Source: CBDCYS01 sp965224215 (lineage in GTDB: Bacteria > Acidobacteriota > Terriglobia > Bryobacterales > UBA6623). From it: 64,000 nt of DNA. The position numbers and the translations under genes are program-made. The notes under the pieces are model-generated. The model did not search any database, had not been told where the DNA came from, and saw only the letters and a list, made by a program, of their open reading frames with translations. Positions 36,187 to 46,115 of this stretch are shown here, in pieces; position 1 is the stretch's first letter, and every line of letters begins with the position of its first letter. The stretch is from the NCBI GenBank assembly GCA_965224215.1, contig CBDCYS010000021.1, positions 1 through 64,000 on the forward strand, in the 5' to 3' direction.

Positions 36187-36969
36187 CTACGCGCCGGCCG
36201 TTTGTGTTTGCAGTACATCTTGCAGCAGCACATCGACTTCACGCTTGACTTCGCCGCCAGGGGAGAAGTGAATGCCGCATTCTTTATCGGCGTCTTGTTC
36301 CCACCACCAGCGCCCCGCGCGGAAATGCTCCCCGTCAAAGGTCGCGCGCGTACACGGAGCGCATCCGATGCTGGTATAGCCCTGCTCATAGAGCTGATGG
36401 ACGGGGACGTCGTTCCGCCCCACGTAGTCGAGAATGTCGTCATCGGACCAGTTGGCGAGCGGCGACAACTTGTAGATTCCACCGTTATCGGAATCCCATT
36501 CGACCTTATTAATAGCCTCCCGCGAATCTCCCTGTTCCCGACGAAGGCCCACGGCCCAGGCGTCCAGCGTCGCCAGCTTACGCTGCAGTGGCCGCACCTT
36601 GCGGATCTCGCAACACAGCTTGCGTTTAGCGACAGAGTCACGAAACAGGTCCTCGCCGTGCTGTGCGGCCATGGCCGAAACTTCGGCGGCGTCCGGGTAG
36701 ATTACCTCGATTTCAACCCCGTAGTGGTCGCGCGTCCGGGTGATCAGCTCATGCGTTTCCTCGGGAAGCCGGTGGGTGTCAACCGTGAAAATCGGAACCT
36801 TGCCAACTCCCAGCCGCACGGCCATATCGAGAAGGATCATCCCTCCCATCTGGAAACTCGTGCAGATTCCCAGATGTTCGCCGAACTCCAGAATGCCCCA
36901 CTTCAGCATTTCGACCGCCGGGAGGTTTGCGGGCGGCAGAGCCTGCAAAGTTGTTGCCGGCCGGCTCAT
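36187..36969 (-). CDS. cysH: adenylylsulfate (APS) reductase, assimilatory type
   Basis: A 260-residue thioredoxin-dependent reductase producing sulfite from APS. Residues Cys119-Cys120 (KRKLCCEIRKV) and Cys203/Cys206 (SIGCAPCTRAT) give the CC..CxxC set that binds a 4Fe-4S cluster, which marks the APS-using branch rather than the PAPS-only one. Cys231 in KECGIH is the catalytic Cys. The PP-loop-like SFQMGGMIL and the TVDTHRLPEET motif are present. The start ATG overlaps the sat stop (4 bp, ATGA). The gene is intact and in an operon with sat and cysC. Confidence 0.92.
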   Translation of the reverse strand: MSRPATTLQALPPANLPAVEMLKWGILEFGEHLGICTSFQMGGMILLDMAVRLGVGKVPIFTVDTHRLPEETHELITRTRDHYGVEIEVIYPDAAEVSAMAAQHGEDLFRDSVAKRKLCCEIRKVRPLQRKLATLDAWAVGLRREQGDSREAINKVEWDSDNGGIYKLSPLANWSDDDILDYVGRNDVPVHQLYEQGYTSIGCAPCTRATFDGEHFRAGRWWWEQDADKECGIHFSPGGEVKREVDVLLQDVLQTQTAGA

Positions 36970-38075
36970 TGCTGATTTTCCGCCTCGAGAAGTATCTTGG
37001 CAATCTCGGGTCGCGTAAACTCCGGCGGAGGCAGCTTCCCTTCCTTCAGCATGGCCCGCACCGCGGTTCCGCTCAAGAACACTTGATGCTCCTTACCGTG
37101 CGGACAGCTCTTTGGTGAGGTCATCCCGTTGCAAGCCCTGCAGAAATGGACGAAGTCGAAAAAGATGGGCTTAATACCCAGCTCGTCTCGCCCAAACTCG
37201 GAGAAAATCTCTTGCGCGTCAAACGGCCCGTAGTAGTTGCCGACTCCGGCGTGGTCCCGCCCAACAATGAAGTGCGTGATGCCGTAATTCTTGCGAACCT
37301 GCGCGTGAAAGACGGCCTCTCGCGGCCCCGCATAGCGCATCCAAGCCGGGAAGCCAGCTAGCAGCGTATGTTTGGGCGAGTAGTAGTTGTCTATCAGAGC
37401 GTTGTAGCAGGCCAGCCGAACTTCGGCGGGCGTATCGTCCGATTTGGTTTCACCCAGCAAGGGGTGAACGACCAATCCGTCGGCTGTCTCCAAGGCGATC
37501 TTGGTGACAAACTCGTGAGCGCGATGGATGGGGTTGCGCGTTTGGAATCCGACAACCTTTTTCCAGCCCAGCTCAGCGATCTGAGCCCTGACCTGCGATG
37601 GCGAGAACGGCAATCCACCGGGGATGTCGAGCTGCCAGTCGGGGAACGTCTCGACCGTCCCGGCCAAACTGTAGTCTCCGGCCCCGGCGAGCCAATCAAC
37701 GCCAGGGTGAGCTGGGTCCTCGGTCCGGAATATGTGCTTGGAATAGTGGGACTTATCAATCTTGAAGATCTCCTGAATGTGGAGCACGCCAGCCGGTTTG
37801 CCGCCATCGGTGAGGATCACGCGTTCAACAGTCTTCAAGGAGTTAGCTTGCTCTTCGCTCACGGGAAAAATGACCGGGATGCTCCAGGGCTCACCAGTCG
37901 TAAGGTGCATCTTTTCACAGACATGGCTGACTTCATTCGCCGGAAGAAAGCGCTCGACTGGGTGATAGCCGCCCTCGGAAAGCAAATAAAGATCACTGAG
38001 ATGCCGGAAAGTCGCGGCAATGGTTGCTGGATTGTCCTGAAGAAGGGCGGACACACGCTCGGCAGAGAGCTGCAT
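36966..38075 (-). CDS. sat: sulfate adenylyltransferase (ATP sulfurylase)
   Basis: A 369-residue single-domain ATP sulfurylase, making APS from sulfate and ATP. The catalytic motif QTRNPIHRAHE and the GRDHAGVGNYYG loop are clear; a C-terminal zinc-binding-like segment (FCRACNGMTSPKSCPHGKEH) is typical of bacterial and archaeal Sat. It is the first gene of sat-cysH-cysC-PHP. The ATG at 38075 is preceded by an AT-rich leader and a weak AGGAG about 15 bases upstream. The leader has CTACTAAATCGATAGACAAT, possibly an operator, though I could not match it to a known regulator. Confidence 0.93.
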   Translation of the reverse strand: MQLSAERVSALLQDNPATIAATFRHLSDLYLLSEGGYHPVERFLPANEVSHVCEKMHLTTGEPWSIPVIFPVSEEQANSLKTVERVILTDGGKPAGVLHIQEIFKIDKSHYSKHIFRTEDPAHPGVDWLAGAGDYSLAGTVETFPDWQLDIPGGLPFSPSQVRAQIAELGWKKVVGFQTRNPIHRAHEFVTKIALETADGLVVHPLLGETKSDDTPAEVRLACYNALIDNYYSPKHTLLAGFPAWMRYAGPREAVFHAQVRKNYGITHFIVGRDHAGVGNYYGPFDAQEIFSEFGRDELGIKPIFFDFVHFCRACNGMTSPKSCPHGKEHQVFLSGTAVRAMLKEGKLPPPEFTRPEIAKILLEAENQQ

Positions 38076-38414
38076 AACAATCTAATCTCCTATTGTCTAT
38101 CGATTTAGTAGAGATTCTCAGGTTATCAAACGCCTGCCATTCCGCGCAAGTTTGACGTGGTGCATGCTTTTAGTGTGCCGTGTCGCCATGCTTGGCGACA
38201 TCCCTTGCGGCCTCCAGGTCGATGTAGGGGAGTAGCGTGCTACGCCCGAGCCCGAACTTTCGTCCAGGCCCAGTCACGTTTACGTGGCTTGGGTCCCCTA
38301 GGTTGGTCCTTTAGGGCCGGTTCACAAGAGCCCCGAACCCGTCTTTTCTCAGCCCGTACTTTGCCACGAACCATCGGAGGGATGTCGCGCAAAGTTGGTC
38401 CTCCGGCCGCCCAC
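38076..38414. other. 339-bp intergenic region between sat and modC
   Basis: Apart from the AT-rich sat leader at 38080-38140, this holds a hairpin GTCGCCATGCTTGGCGAC near 38178-38197, which may end transcription from modC or lie in the sat promoter. I see no gene, RNA or large repeat. Confidence 0.45.
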
Positions 38415-39548
38415 TCAGCCGGCCAAACCCGTATCCTTCCGGGCGTCCGACTCATAACAAAGGCAACTCGCCGGGTTGATGATCAAGAACACAGGGAGTT
38501 CTTCGGCAAGTTCCAGGTCATCGCAAGCAGCAGGCGTGACCTCGACAGCAAGATTGCGGGCGTCTTCGGCAATCGAGACTGTGACCAATCGCATGGCTCC
38601 AATGGTCTGGACGCCGAGCACCTGCGCTGGCAGGATATTGGACACCGACAAGCCCTGAGGTTCGCGAGCGCACAGAATAATGTCCCTCGGCGGGATGCCG
38701 ACCCACATTTTTTGTCCCGGAGCGCTGTTGGCCCGAGGTATCGTTAGCCGCAGACCGTTCGCCGGACTAACGCATACTTCGGTGTCGCTCTCGCTGGAAC
38801 CCACAACCGTGCAGGGCAAGATATTCTCGAATCGGTCGGGAAACGTTTCGGGAAAAACGTTGGGTGCCGTCAGAACGTTGTGCGGCTTTCCCGAGGTAAC
38901 GACCTCACCGCTCGAAAGCACGATCAACTCGTCACACAGAGCCTGAACTTCAGTCGCGTCATGAGACACCAGCAGCATGGGTATCTGGAACTGATCCACG
39001 ACGCGACGCAGAAAGGGCAGAACCTTGCGCCGCAACGGTAAGTCAAGCGAGGCCAGCGGCTCGTCGAGTAGCAGCAATCGCGGGCCCGAGCAGATGGCCC
39101 TGCCGAGGGCGATCCGCTGTCGTTCACCTCCGGAAAGCGACCCGACCTCGCGGTCCAACAGCGGGCCGATCTCGAGAAGATCGCAGACAATCCGGAACGT
39201 CTCTTCCAGGGGTGCTCCCGCGCGCCGCGCCCGGGCCGCTCCCGCGAGAAGGTTCTGGCGGACGTTCTGATGCGGGAACAGCAGTCCTTCTTGAGGGACG
39301 TAGCCGATTTGGCGCAGCTCCGGCCGCACGCAGAGGTTCTTTTCCGAGTCGAGCCACACGCCTTCGCCCAATTGGACGCGGCCTTTCGCGCGCCGCTTGA
39401 GCCCCGCGATGGACTGCAATAAACTGGTCTTGCCTGATCCGGAAGGACCAAAAATACCAGTGACTTGGCTGGTCGTCTTGAAGCTGGCGCGCAGATCAAA
39501 GTGATCCAGCGGCAGGAAGATATCGACAGAAAGATGCTCGGAATTCAT
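38415..39548 (-). CDS. modC: molybdate ABC transporter ATP-binding protein
   Basis: A 377-residue ATPase energising molybdate uptake. Walker A is GIFGPSGSGKTSLLQSIAGL, the signature is SLSGGERQRIALGRAI and Walker B is LLLLDEPLASLDLPLR. A C-terminal regulatory region includes a MOP/TOBE-like segment (ILPAQVLGVQTIGAMRLVTV). It is cytoplasmic and binds ModB. Its ATG overlaps the modB stop by 4 bp. Molybdate supply would serve molybdopterin enzymes not seen in this window. Confidence 0.9.
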   Translation of the reverse strand: MNSEHLSVDIFLPLDHFDLRASFKTTSQVTGIFGPSGSGKTSLLQSIAGLKRRAKGRVQLGEGVWLDSEKNLCVRPELRQIGYVPQEGLLFPHQNVRQNLLAGAARARRAGAPLEETFRIVCDLLEIGPLLDREVGSLSGGERQRIALGRAICSGPRLLLLDEPLASLDLPLRRKVLPFLRRVVDQFQIPMLLVSHDATEVQALCDELIVLSSGEVVTSGKPHNVLTAPNVFPETFPDRFENILPCTVVGSSESDTEVCVSPANGLRLTIPRANSAPGQKMWVGIPPRDIILCAREPQGLSVSNILPAQVLGVQTIGAMRLVTVSIAEDARNLAVEVTPAACDDLELAEELPVFLIINPASCLCYESDARKDTGLAG

Positions 39549-40240
39549 CGTGCGTGCCGCCGCCGCTGGCGCTGATTCGAGAGGTGCTCCGCCGCGAAAA
39601 TACTGGCGAATCCGATCAGCAAAGCGATCGAAACCAGCACATACGCCGAGGTGTTATCGCCCACCTGCTGCGCGGAAAAGATCGCTGACGCAAGGGTCTG
39701 CGTACGCCCGGGGATATTGCCCGCGATCGTTACGGTGGCCCCGAATTCCCCAATGGCGCGCGTGAATCCCAGAATCGCCGCCGCCAGCAAACCGCGGGAA
39801 GCCAGCGGCAGCGTATAACGGAAGAAAGTCGAAACCGGGCCATGACCGAGGGTACGCGCCATCGTTTCCAGCCTCGGGTCGACCCCTTCAAAGGTGACCC
39901 GTGCCGTTCGAACGACTAACGGGGTGGCCATCACAGCCGAAGCTAGTATCGCCGCCTTCCATGTCAGAAGCACCCCCGGATCAAAGCCGAGCGTGTCGCG
40001 TCCGAATAGGCCGCCGGTCGCAAGCGTCCGCAAGAGCAAGTAGCCCACCGCAGTCGGAGGCAGGACCAAAGGCAAGCCCACCAATGTTGAAATGACGGTT
40101 TTGAAACGGAACTCCACCCGGGCCAGAAGATAGGCCAGCAGCGTGCCCGGAATCAGCACCACTACGGTTGCAACGGACGCGACCCGAAGCGTCAGCAGGA
40201 TCGCATCCATCGTGGATTCATCGATGGTGAGTTCATTCAT
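39545..40240 (-). CDS. modB: molybdate ABC transporter permease
   Basis: A 231-residue inner membrane protein of the ModB/CysTW permease type, with about five membrane helices (e.g. VVLIPGTLLAYLLARV, LVLPPTAVGYLLLRTLA, ILASAVMATPLVVRTA). The EAA cytoplasmic loop is seen as EGVDPRLETMARTLGHGP followed by FFRYTLPLASRGLLAAAILG and FTRAIGEFGATVTIAGN. It overlaps modA at its start and modC at its end by 4 bp each, so the operon is tightly coupled. Intact. Confidence 0.9.
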   Translation of the reverse strand: MNELTIDESTMDAILLTLRVASVATVVVLIPGTLLAYLLARVEFRFKTVISTLVGLPLVLPPTAVGYLLLRTLATGGLFGRDTLGFDPGVLLTWKAAILASAVMATPLVVRTARVTFEGVDPRLETMARTLGHGPVSTFFRYTLPLASRGLLAAAILGFTRAIGEFGATVTIAGNIPGRTQTLASAIFSAQQVGDNTSAYVLVSIALLIGFASIFAAEHLSNQRQRRRHAR

Positions 40241-41073
40241 GGCCGGGACAATTCCTCCCGGGTGATAAAACCGTGGTCCCGAAATACTTTCGAGGCTTCG
40301 GCGCCGCCGAGGAAGTCAAGAAAAGCGCGCTCGGAATTCAAATCACCGCCGCGACCAACAAGCGCCGCCGCGTAGCTGATTTCCGGTGTCAGCCGTGCCG
40401 GCACATCGAGGACAACCCGCACTTTGTCAGAGGTTGCCGCGTCGGTTTTATAAACGATGCCGATGACGTCCTGCTGAGCCTCGACCATGGCCAGGGCGGC
40501 GCGAGCGTCGGGAGCGGGTGCGACACGGTCACGAAGTTGCATCCAAATACTTTGGCCGTCAACAGTCACGTTCGCGAGAAAAACCTTCGCATAACGCCCC
40601 GCCGGGACGGCCTCAGGGTTCGCCAGCGAAAGAAACCGGAACGGCGCGGAGACCAGATCCGACGGCAACCGGAGTTCGAGCGGGTTATCTCGATTGGCAA
40701 TAATAACTAATTGGTTGGCCAGGACGGCGCGCCTGGTCCCGGCGACTACAAGCTGCTTCTGCTCCAGATAATCCATCCAATGTTCGTCCGCGGATAGGAA
40801 GACGGCCGTCAAGCCCGCCGCCTCGAGCTGCAGCGCCAATACATTCGAACCCGCAAAGTTGAACTGTGGTTCGATGCCCGCCCGCTCTTCGAAACGCCAG
40901 CCCACCTCGGCAAGCGCGTCCTTGAGACTGGCAGCCGCGAAGATCAGCAGTTCGTCTTGCTTTTGACCGGACGGGGAGCAGCCTGCCGCGCAAATCGAGA
41001 GCAACAGTATCAGCGAAACCGGTGCGGTTCGAGGCAATCCCCAGCGTACCAGCCCAGCTCCGGGGAGCGGCAA
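40237..41073 (-). CDS. modA: molybdate-binding periplasmic lipoprotein
   Basis: A 278-residue substrate-binding protein. The leader LILLLSICAAGC ends in a lipobox, so it is membrane-anchored. LLIFAAASLKDALAEVGWRF is the classical ModA opening, and the anion-site region FAGSNVLALQLEAG-like sequence and VPAGRYAKVFL follow. The start is TTG 41073 with AGGAG about 9 bases upstream; the alternative ATG upstream lies in another frame. It is the first gene of modABC. Confidence 0.88.
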   Translation of the reverse strand: MPLPGAGLVRWGLPRTAPVSLILLLSICAAGCSPSGQKQDELLIFAAASLKDALAEVGWRFEERAGIEPQFNFAGSNVLALQLEAAGLTAVFLSADEHWMDYLEQKQLVVAGTRRAVLANQLVIIANRDNPLELRLPSDLVSAPFRFLSLANPEAVPAGRYAKVFLANVTVDGQSIWMQLRDRVAPAPDARAALAMVEAQQDVIGIVYKTDAATSDKVRVVLDVPARLTPEISYAAALVGRGGDLNSERAFLDFLGGAEASKVFRDHGFITREELSRP

Positions 41074-41177
41074 ATCGGCGAGCTCCTGCCATCTGCTCGA
41101 ATCACCTTTGCGGCAGAAAAAACATGCTTCAAAAATGTCCTTTGGGAGTAAGATAAAGATAGAGATGGAGGTGAGAC

Positions 41178-41312
41178 ATGGTAGAAACCAGTCACTATCA
41201 TCACCCCACGCGGCTGGAACAAGCTTGGTACGCGCTCGAACTTGCCGCCACTGGCGTCGGCATGATCCTTGTGTTGTTGGTCCTCGCCGCGGTTGCCTTT
41301 AGCAACCTTTGA
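41178..41312 (+). CDS. 44-residue single-pass membrane peptide
   Basis: Too short for routine calling. ATG 41178 follows GGAGGTGAGAC, a very strong ribosome site. The peptide begins MVETSHYHHPTRLEQAWYAL and ends with a hydrophobic helix GVGMILVLLVLAAVAF before SNL and TGA at 41310-41312. A His-rich cytoplasmic or periplasmic head precedes the helix. It is divergent from modA with about 100 bp between the starts. The function is unknown; size and shape recall small subunit-like peptides of transporters or oxidases. Confidence 0.7.
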   Translation: MVETSHYHHPTRLEQAWYALELAATGVGMILVLLVLAAVAFSNL

Positions 41313-41390
41313 GGCTGTTCGCCCCGGCTAAGGGAGCGAGCAACTCCAAACCCAGGGTAGTTCTGCACCCCAGTTACTTTGGGGCCGATC

Positions 41391-41457
41391 CTCACTCCGC
41401 CGCACTCACTCCGCAGCATTCACTCCGCGGCATTCACTCCGCACCCCTCACTCCGCA
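41391..41457. repeat. short tandem repeat TCACTCCGC, period 14-15
   Basis: Five copies of TCACTCCGC with variable two- to four-base spacers lie between the 44-residue peptide gene and the end of the metallopeptidase gene. They slightly overlap the latter's last codons. Confidence 0.7.
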
Positions 41458-42410
41458 TCAAGGATTGCCGCAACGATTGCGTGCATCGAATCCGGTCCGG
41501 ATTGAGTCAGGCGTTGGTCGTTCGCCAACTCCCTTAACCTCTGAATCGTTTCCGCCAGGCCACGCGGCTTAGCCGTGAACGCTTTGTGGAGCAGCGGATA
41601 GCGCTCGGTGTAGGTTCGGTCGAAAGCCAGCCCCGCGTTGTTTCCCACGGCGGGGCACGAATTGAACGAAACCGGCTTCGGCAGGATCGCGCGACACTTC
41701 ACTTCCAACTCGTCGAAAAGCTCTTCCTTCTTGGCAAGCGCTTCCCGGCGCGTGATCCGTTTCTCGCCATGAGCAGCGTAGAGCGCGCTGATCTCGGAGT
41801 GGTAGGCGTTGACCAATTCCGCCTTCGCGAGGAAAAGTTGCGCCTCTTGCGCGAGCCTGGTGTGCTCAGGTGAGCCGGCTCCAAACTTCTCAAGTGCGAA
41901 CTCGCTCGCCGTTAGAAAGCCGACAAGCGTTGAAGCCGCTTCGCTCATCGCAGCCGGAAGCTTTTGCAACTGCTTGTCATTGTGAAAGTCTTCATGCGGT
42001 ACGACGACCATCACACGTTCGGGTGACGCCTCGGAGAGCGAGACCGTGACGGCTGTATTGCCACTGGCGGCCGCTTCCAAGGCGTAAAAGAATACGTCGT
42101 ATTTCGACTCCTTAACACGGCAGCCGTCGCGAGTGCCGCCTTTCAGGCGGAGCTTTTCGTAGCTGTCGGGCAGCTCGAGTTTTCCGGTGTAATAGCAGCG
42201 GTAGTCAGCCGCCGTTTTGTCTGAATGTCTGGAGAAGTTCTTGGTTGTTTGGAAGCCAACCGGGTTCTCGAAATCCTTGATCTCGCTGATTAATTCTTGA
42301 CGCGGATGCGGTGTCCCTTGTGAAACAGCAATCCTGCGTGACTGGCAGCCAAACGCACCGAGCAACAGGCAGGCACCCAGGGAAACGGCACGCTGGGAAA
42401 CCGCACCCAA
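41448..42410 (-). CDS. HExxH-containing lipoprotein, putative aminopeptidase
   Basis: A 320-residue exported protein. A lipobox-type leader (LGACLLLGAFGC, Cys22) is followed by a helix-rich domain. VVVPHEDFHND gives His139-Glu140 and His143 (HExxH) and Glu157 in AMSEAASTLVGF is a likely third zinc ligand, as in gluzincin-like peptidases. It resembles the putative aminopeptidase family of PF10023, though the match is by motif only. A basic helix-rich region follows (YHSEISALYAAHGEKRITRR). The frame is intact. The end overlaps a tandem repeat. Confidence 0.65.
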   Translation of the reverse strand: MGAVSQRAVSLGACLLLGAFGCQSRRIAVSQGTPHPRQELISEIKDFENPVGFQTTKNFSRHSDKTAADYRCYYTGKLELPDSYEKLRLKGGTRDGCRVKESKYDVFFYALEAAASGNTAVTVSLSEASPERVMVVVPHEDFHNDKQLQKLPAAMSEAASTLVGFLTASEFALEKFGAGSPEHTRLAQEAQLFLAKAELVNAYHSEISALYAAHGEKRITRREALAKKEELFDELEVKCRAILPKPVSFNSCPAVGNNAGLAFDRTYTERYPLLHKAFTAKPRGLAETIQRLRELANDQRLTQSGPDSMHAIVAAILDAE

Positions 42411-42539
42411 TGAACCCGCACCTAGGGAAACAACGACCGCTCCAATAGCCGGTATCCGCCGACGGCGGCGATTCGCGTCGTGAGTCCCCCGCGGGGAATA
42501 CGATCGACAGGGGTTTCCGTCGCCGAGTCATTACCCTCA

Positions 42540-43214
42540 TCCGCTCTCCCGCTTCAACCAGTGCCCGGAGTTTCCGTACCGCCGTCTCGGAACTGGTCAG
42601 AACCCGCCGGCCTGCCCGCTCCGGGATTCGCTCCTTCACCGGCGACATCGAATGCTGCGCCAGCAACAAAACGTCACACTCCGGCGAGACCCTCCGCGGC
42701 GGCCGCCACCAGCGAGTCATGCCGCTCTCTATCGCCCGACCGCAGGCCATCGAGCGCCCCCTCGACCATCTTGGATTCCACGGTGCAAGCGAACCCGTTC
42801 TGGCGGGCATAACGGTCGATGTCAGCCTCTATCATCGTGATCGTGTCGGCATAAGTCGCGATCAGACCGAAGCGTGACCCGGCCGCAAACGCCTCTTCGA
42901 TCATGGCTTCGTAAGCCGCCAAGGCAGGAATCGAAAGGTCCTTGCGCGCGTCTTCGACCGGCTGCGAAAACAAAGACCCGGTCGACAGCAGTCCTCGCGC
43001 TCCGAAGCCGACCGCGTGGTCAATCAGCTCTCCGATTCGCCGCGTAATCTCCGGCGTGACTTCCCCCGGCCGCGTCGTAGTCCAGGTAAAGCGAACCGTC
43101 GAGCAGATTCACCGGCTCCGCCTCGGGCCAAAATCGAGAAAATGCGTTCTCGATCGGCGCAATCGAAGCTTGCAGCGCGTGGATCAGGCCTATGCGGACT
43201 CGTTGTTTGCTCAT
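42540..43214 (-). pseudogene. Asp/Glu/hydantoin racemase family protein, two frameshifts
   Basis: ATG 43214 starts MSKQRVRIGLIHALQASIAP, then WPEAEPVNLLDGSLYLDYD. The frame breaks in a G-run near 43060-43070; the next frame gives GEVTPEITRRIGELIDHAVG and LFSQPVEDARKDLSIPALAA. It breaks again near 42690, where GGAGTGTGAC appears to have lost a GT pair; the next frame gives CDVLLLAQHSMSPVKERIPE and RRVLTSSETAVRKLRALV. Together these cover the whole family, including the substrate-binding segments. The family interconverts or recognises amino acid-like substrates. The 3' end is not certain. Confidence 0.82.
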
Positions 43215-43248
43215 TCCTAGGTTCGTACCTCTCGTCCGCGGCAACATA

Positions 43249-43290
43249 ATTAGCCGAGCCGGATTAGCCGAGTCGCATTAGCCGAGTCGG
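43249..43290. repeat. three copies of ATTAGCCGAG.CG, period 15
   Basis: ATTAGCCGAGCCGG, ATTAGCCGAGTCGC and ATTAGCCGAGTCGG follow one another at 43249-43290, between the racemase and ligD remnants. Confidence 0.7.
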
Positions 43291-43308
43291 AAGCCCCGCG
43301 CGGCCCCG

Positions 43309-46036
43309 TCATTTGCGTTCTGGGCCCTGAGTTCGAACCCGCCGCATCTCCTCGCGCAGCTTTTCCCAAAGCCCCGTCCAGAGGTCTGCCGCGATTCGAA
43401 AAACTCCGCCCACAAGTTTCCGACTTTCTTGAGGCGCGCCGGCATCGTCTTGATCGTAAATCTTTCCGGCGTGAGCCCCTTGCGCAACTCCCGGGCCAAA
43501 ATCGGCGCCGACACCGTCGCATGCGGAAACGGGCGAACGCTATACACCGACGCCAGGGGCCGCCCCATGGCGTTTTGAGAATAGTCGAGGTAGACCTGCC
43601 CGGCGCCGCGCTTGTCGACTTTGCGCTCGAACGTCACGAGTCCCGCGAGCCTTCTCGGCCACGACCCGCGACACGATTTCCGCGAACGCGCGTATGTGCT
43701 CGTAAGTATAATTCCGCTGCAGCGGCAAGTAGAGATGAAATCCTGTGGCCCCCGAGGTTTTCAGAAATGCCTTCATCTCAATCCGGTCGAGCATCTGAAG
43801 AATCTCTGACGCAACTTCCACAACCGTCTCGAAGCTGGTTCCCTCGACCGGGTCCAGATCAAAGAAAACATAGTCGGGATGTTCCAGATCGTCCGTCCGG
43901 CTCCCCCAGGGATGATGCTCGATACAGCCGAGATTCGTCAAAAACAGCAACGCCGCCAAATCGTCGGCGATGTAGTAGTCGATGTCGCGGTGCTCCTCTG
44001 ACGAGATGGTGACGGTGTTGATCCACTCCGGCTTTTCCGCCGCCGCGTCCTTTTGATAGAACGAATCAGCCTCAATGCCGTTGGGATAGCGGTGCAAGAC
44101 CAAAGGACGGTCGCGCAGGAAAGGGAGAATGAATTCAGCCGCCTGAAAATAGTAGGCGAGCACCTCCCGCTTGGTGTATTTCGCCTGTGAGAAATAGACT
44201 TTATCGAGGTGTGTCAACCGGAAGCGCTTGCCTTCCAGGTCGACCACGGACGGTTTCCAAATGGCCCCGCACCAACTCTTTTTCGAGCTGCGAAAGATCG
44301 GTAATCGCCTTGGCTGTCGCCAGCGAAGGACGCACAACAACCAGCGGCTCTGTCTCGCGCTCGAGCTGGCAATCGGCCGGATCCAGATCATCCCGAAGCC
44401 CCAGAAAAACCGGCTGCCGTAGTCGCTTTTCGCTCGTCATCTCGTGATATTTCACGCGAGCCACCAGCTTCGGCTCGACCCAAGTCGCCTCTTGCCGGAT
44501 GTCGGGTTTTTCGGTAAACGGACAGCGGCTGATTCGCAGCGGCTCCAGCCGGGCGAGAATACTCGCTTGCATCGATTCGGTAAAGCCGCTCCCCACTCCG
44601 CCGATAAACTTCAAACCCTTCCCGTCATAGAGGCCCAAAACCAGCGCGCCGAAATGCTCGCGGGAACCCCCGGGAACCGTAAATCCTCCGATCACGGCCT
44701 CCAGCTCGCGGACAACTTTGACCTTGACCCAGGACGAGCTGCGCCCCGAGGAATAAGCGCTGTGGGCGTGCTTGCCGATAACTCCCTCGGCCCCTTGCTG
44801 AGCGGCCAGCTCGAAAAGCTCCCGGCCCTTTTCAGCCACGTGGCCGGAAAAGCGAAACGGCGCTTGCGTGTCGAGAACTTCGCGAAGCAACTGCTTGCGC
44901 TCGATCAGCGGCGCTTCGCGCAGGTCCATGCCGTCGCAGTATAGGATGTCGAAGGCGTAGTAGACGACCGGCGTGCTCTCCATCACCGCTTGCGACATGC
45001 GGGCGACATTCATTCGCGATTGCAGGCGCTCAAAACTGCTGCGGCCTTTGTCGTCGAGGACGACGATCTCGCCGTCGATCTGTGCTTGTCTCGCCCGCAG
45101 CCGCTCGGGCAACACGACCAGCTCGGGGTAGTGCGCTGTGATGTTGCGGCCAGTACGAGAGAAGAGCCGAAACTTGCCGTCTTGCACTTCGGCGAGCGCG
45201 CGAATGCCATCCCACTTCACCTCGAAGATCCACTCGGGATCGGAAAAAGGCTGCTCGACCAGCGTCGCGAGCATGGCCCCAGGGCGCTCCGGCATCGGCG
45301 CCTCGATAGCCCCTTCGAGCGCGCCCGGCTGCGGCCCTGGTTTCGAGCGAGTCGGCGGCAGCTCGTCACGAATCTCGCTCAACGTGCGGCCCGTCGCGGC
45401 GGACTCGCCGTACAATTCGATGTCCCAAGCAGGGTCGACGTGTTCGTCGCGGTGCTTGATCAGCAGCCACTCGGTTTGGGCGGATTTGTCTGAGCCTCCC
45501 GATGCGTCAGCTCGTGATTTGGCAGCGCCCGCCGCCTTTCCGGAGCCTGATGTCCGCTTCGTTCTGACCAGGACAAAGCTTCCACGCAGCTTCGTGCCCT
45601 TCAATGAAAACTTCAGGTCCCCTTTGGCGAGTTGTTCGTGGATCGGGGCCTCCGGGTGCCATGTCCCCGCGTCCCAAATCATCACCGTCCCCGCTCCGTA
45701 GTTGCCCGCGGGAATCACCCCCTCGAACTTGCCGTACTCCAGCGGATGGTCTTCGGTCTGAACAGCAAGGCGCTTATCGTCCGGGTTGAGCGAAGGCCCC
45801 TTGGGAACCGCCCACGATTTAAGCACCCCATCGATCTCTAATCGGAAATCGTAGTGCAGCCGCCGCGCCGCATGCTTTTGCACAACAAAAGTCGCACCCG
45901 CCCCGTCACCGCCACCCCGACCCGCATCGTCGCCGCTACCCTGACCCGCCCCGTCGCCTCCAGCCTGACCCGCGTCACCCGAGGGCTCAGGCGTCTCGCC
46001 AAACTTCCGCTTCTTCTGGTATTTCTCAAGCGCCAT
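43309..46036 (-). pseudogene. ligD: DNA ligase D (PE-LIG-POL), three frameshifts
   Basis: ATG 46036 opens a Gly/Asp-rich linker, then the 3'-phosphoesterase domain (VVQKHAARRLHYDFRLEIDG), the ligase domain with the adenylated Lys in FEVKWDGIRAL, and the OB-like end. The frame breaks in GCGGGGCC near 44260; the polymerase domain continues as IWKPSVVDLEGKRFRLTHLD, VLHRYPNGIEADSFYQKD and VFFDLDPVEG. A second shift near 43640 leads to VTFERKVDKRGAGQVYLDYS and a third near 43385 to ADLWTGLWEKLREEMRRVR, ending in TGA at 43309. No ku gene is in the window. Ligase would act with Ku in end joining. Confidence 0.85.
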
Positions 46037-46115
46037 TCAAATCCGAACCGCAGCCGAGCCGCCCGACGTGGCGTACGGCTCCAGCCGTGCCGTGGTGGGC
46101 CTTCGGGCCCAACAT

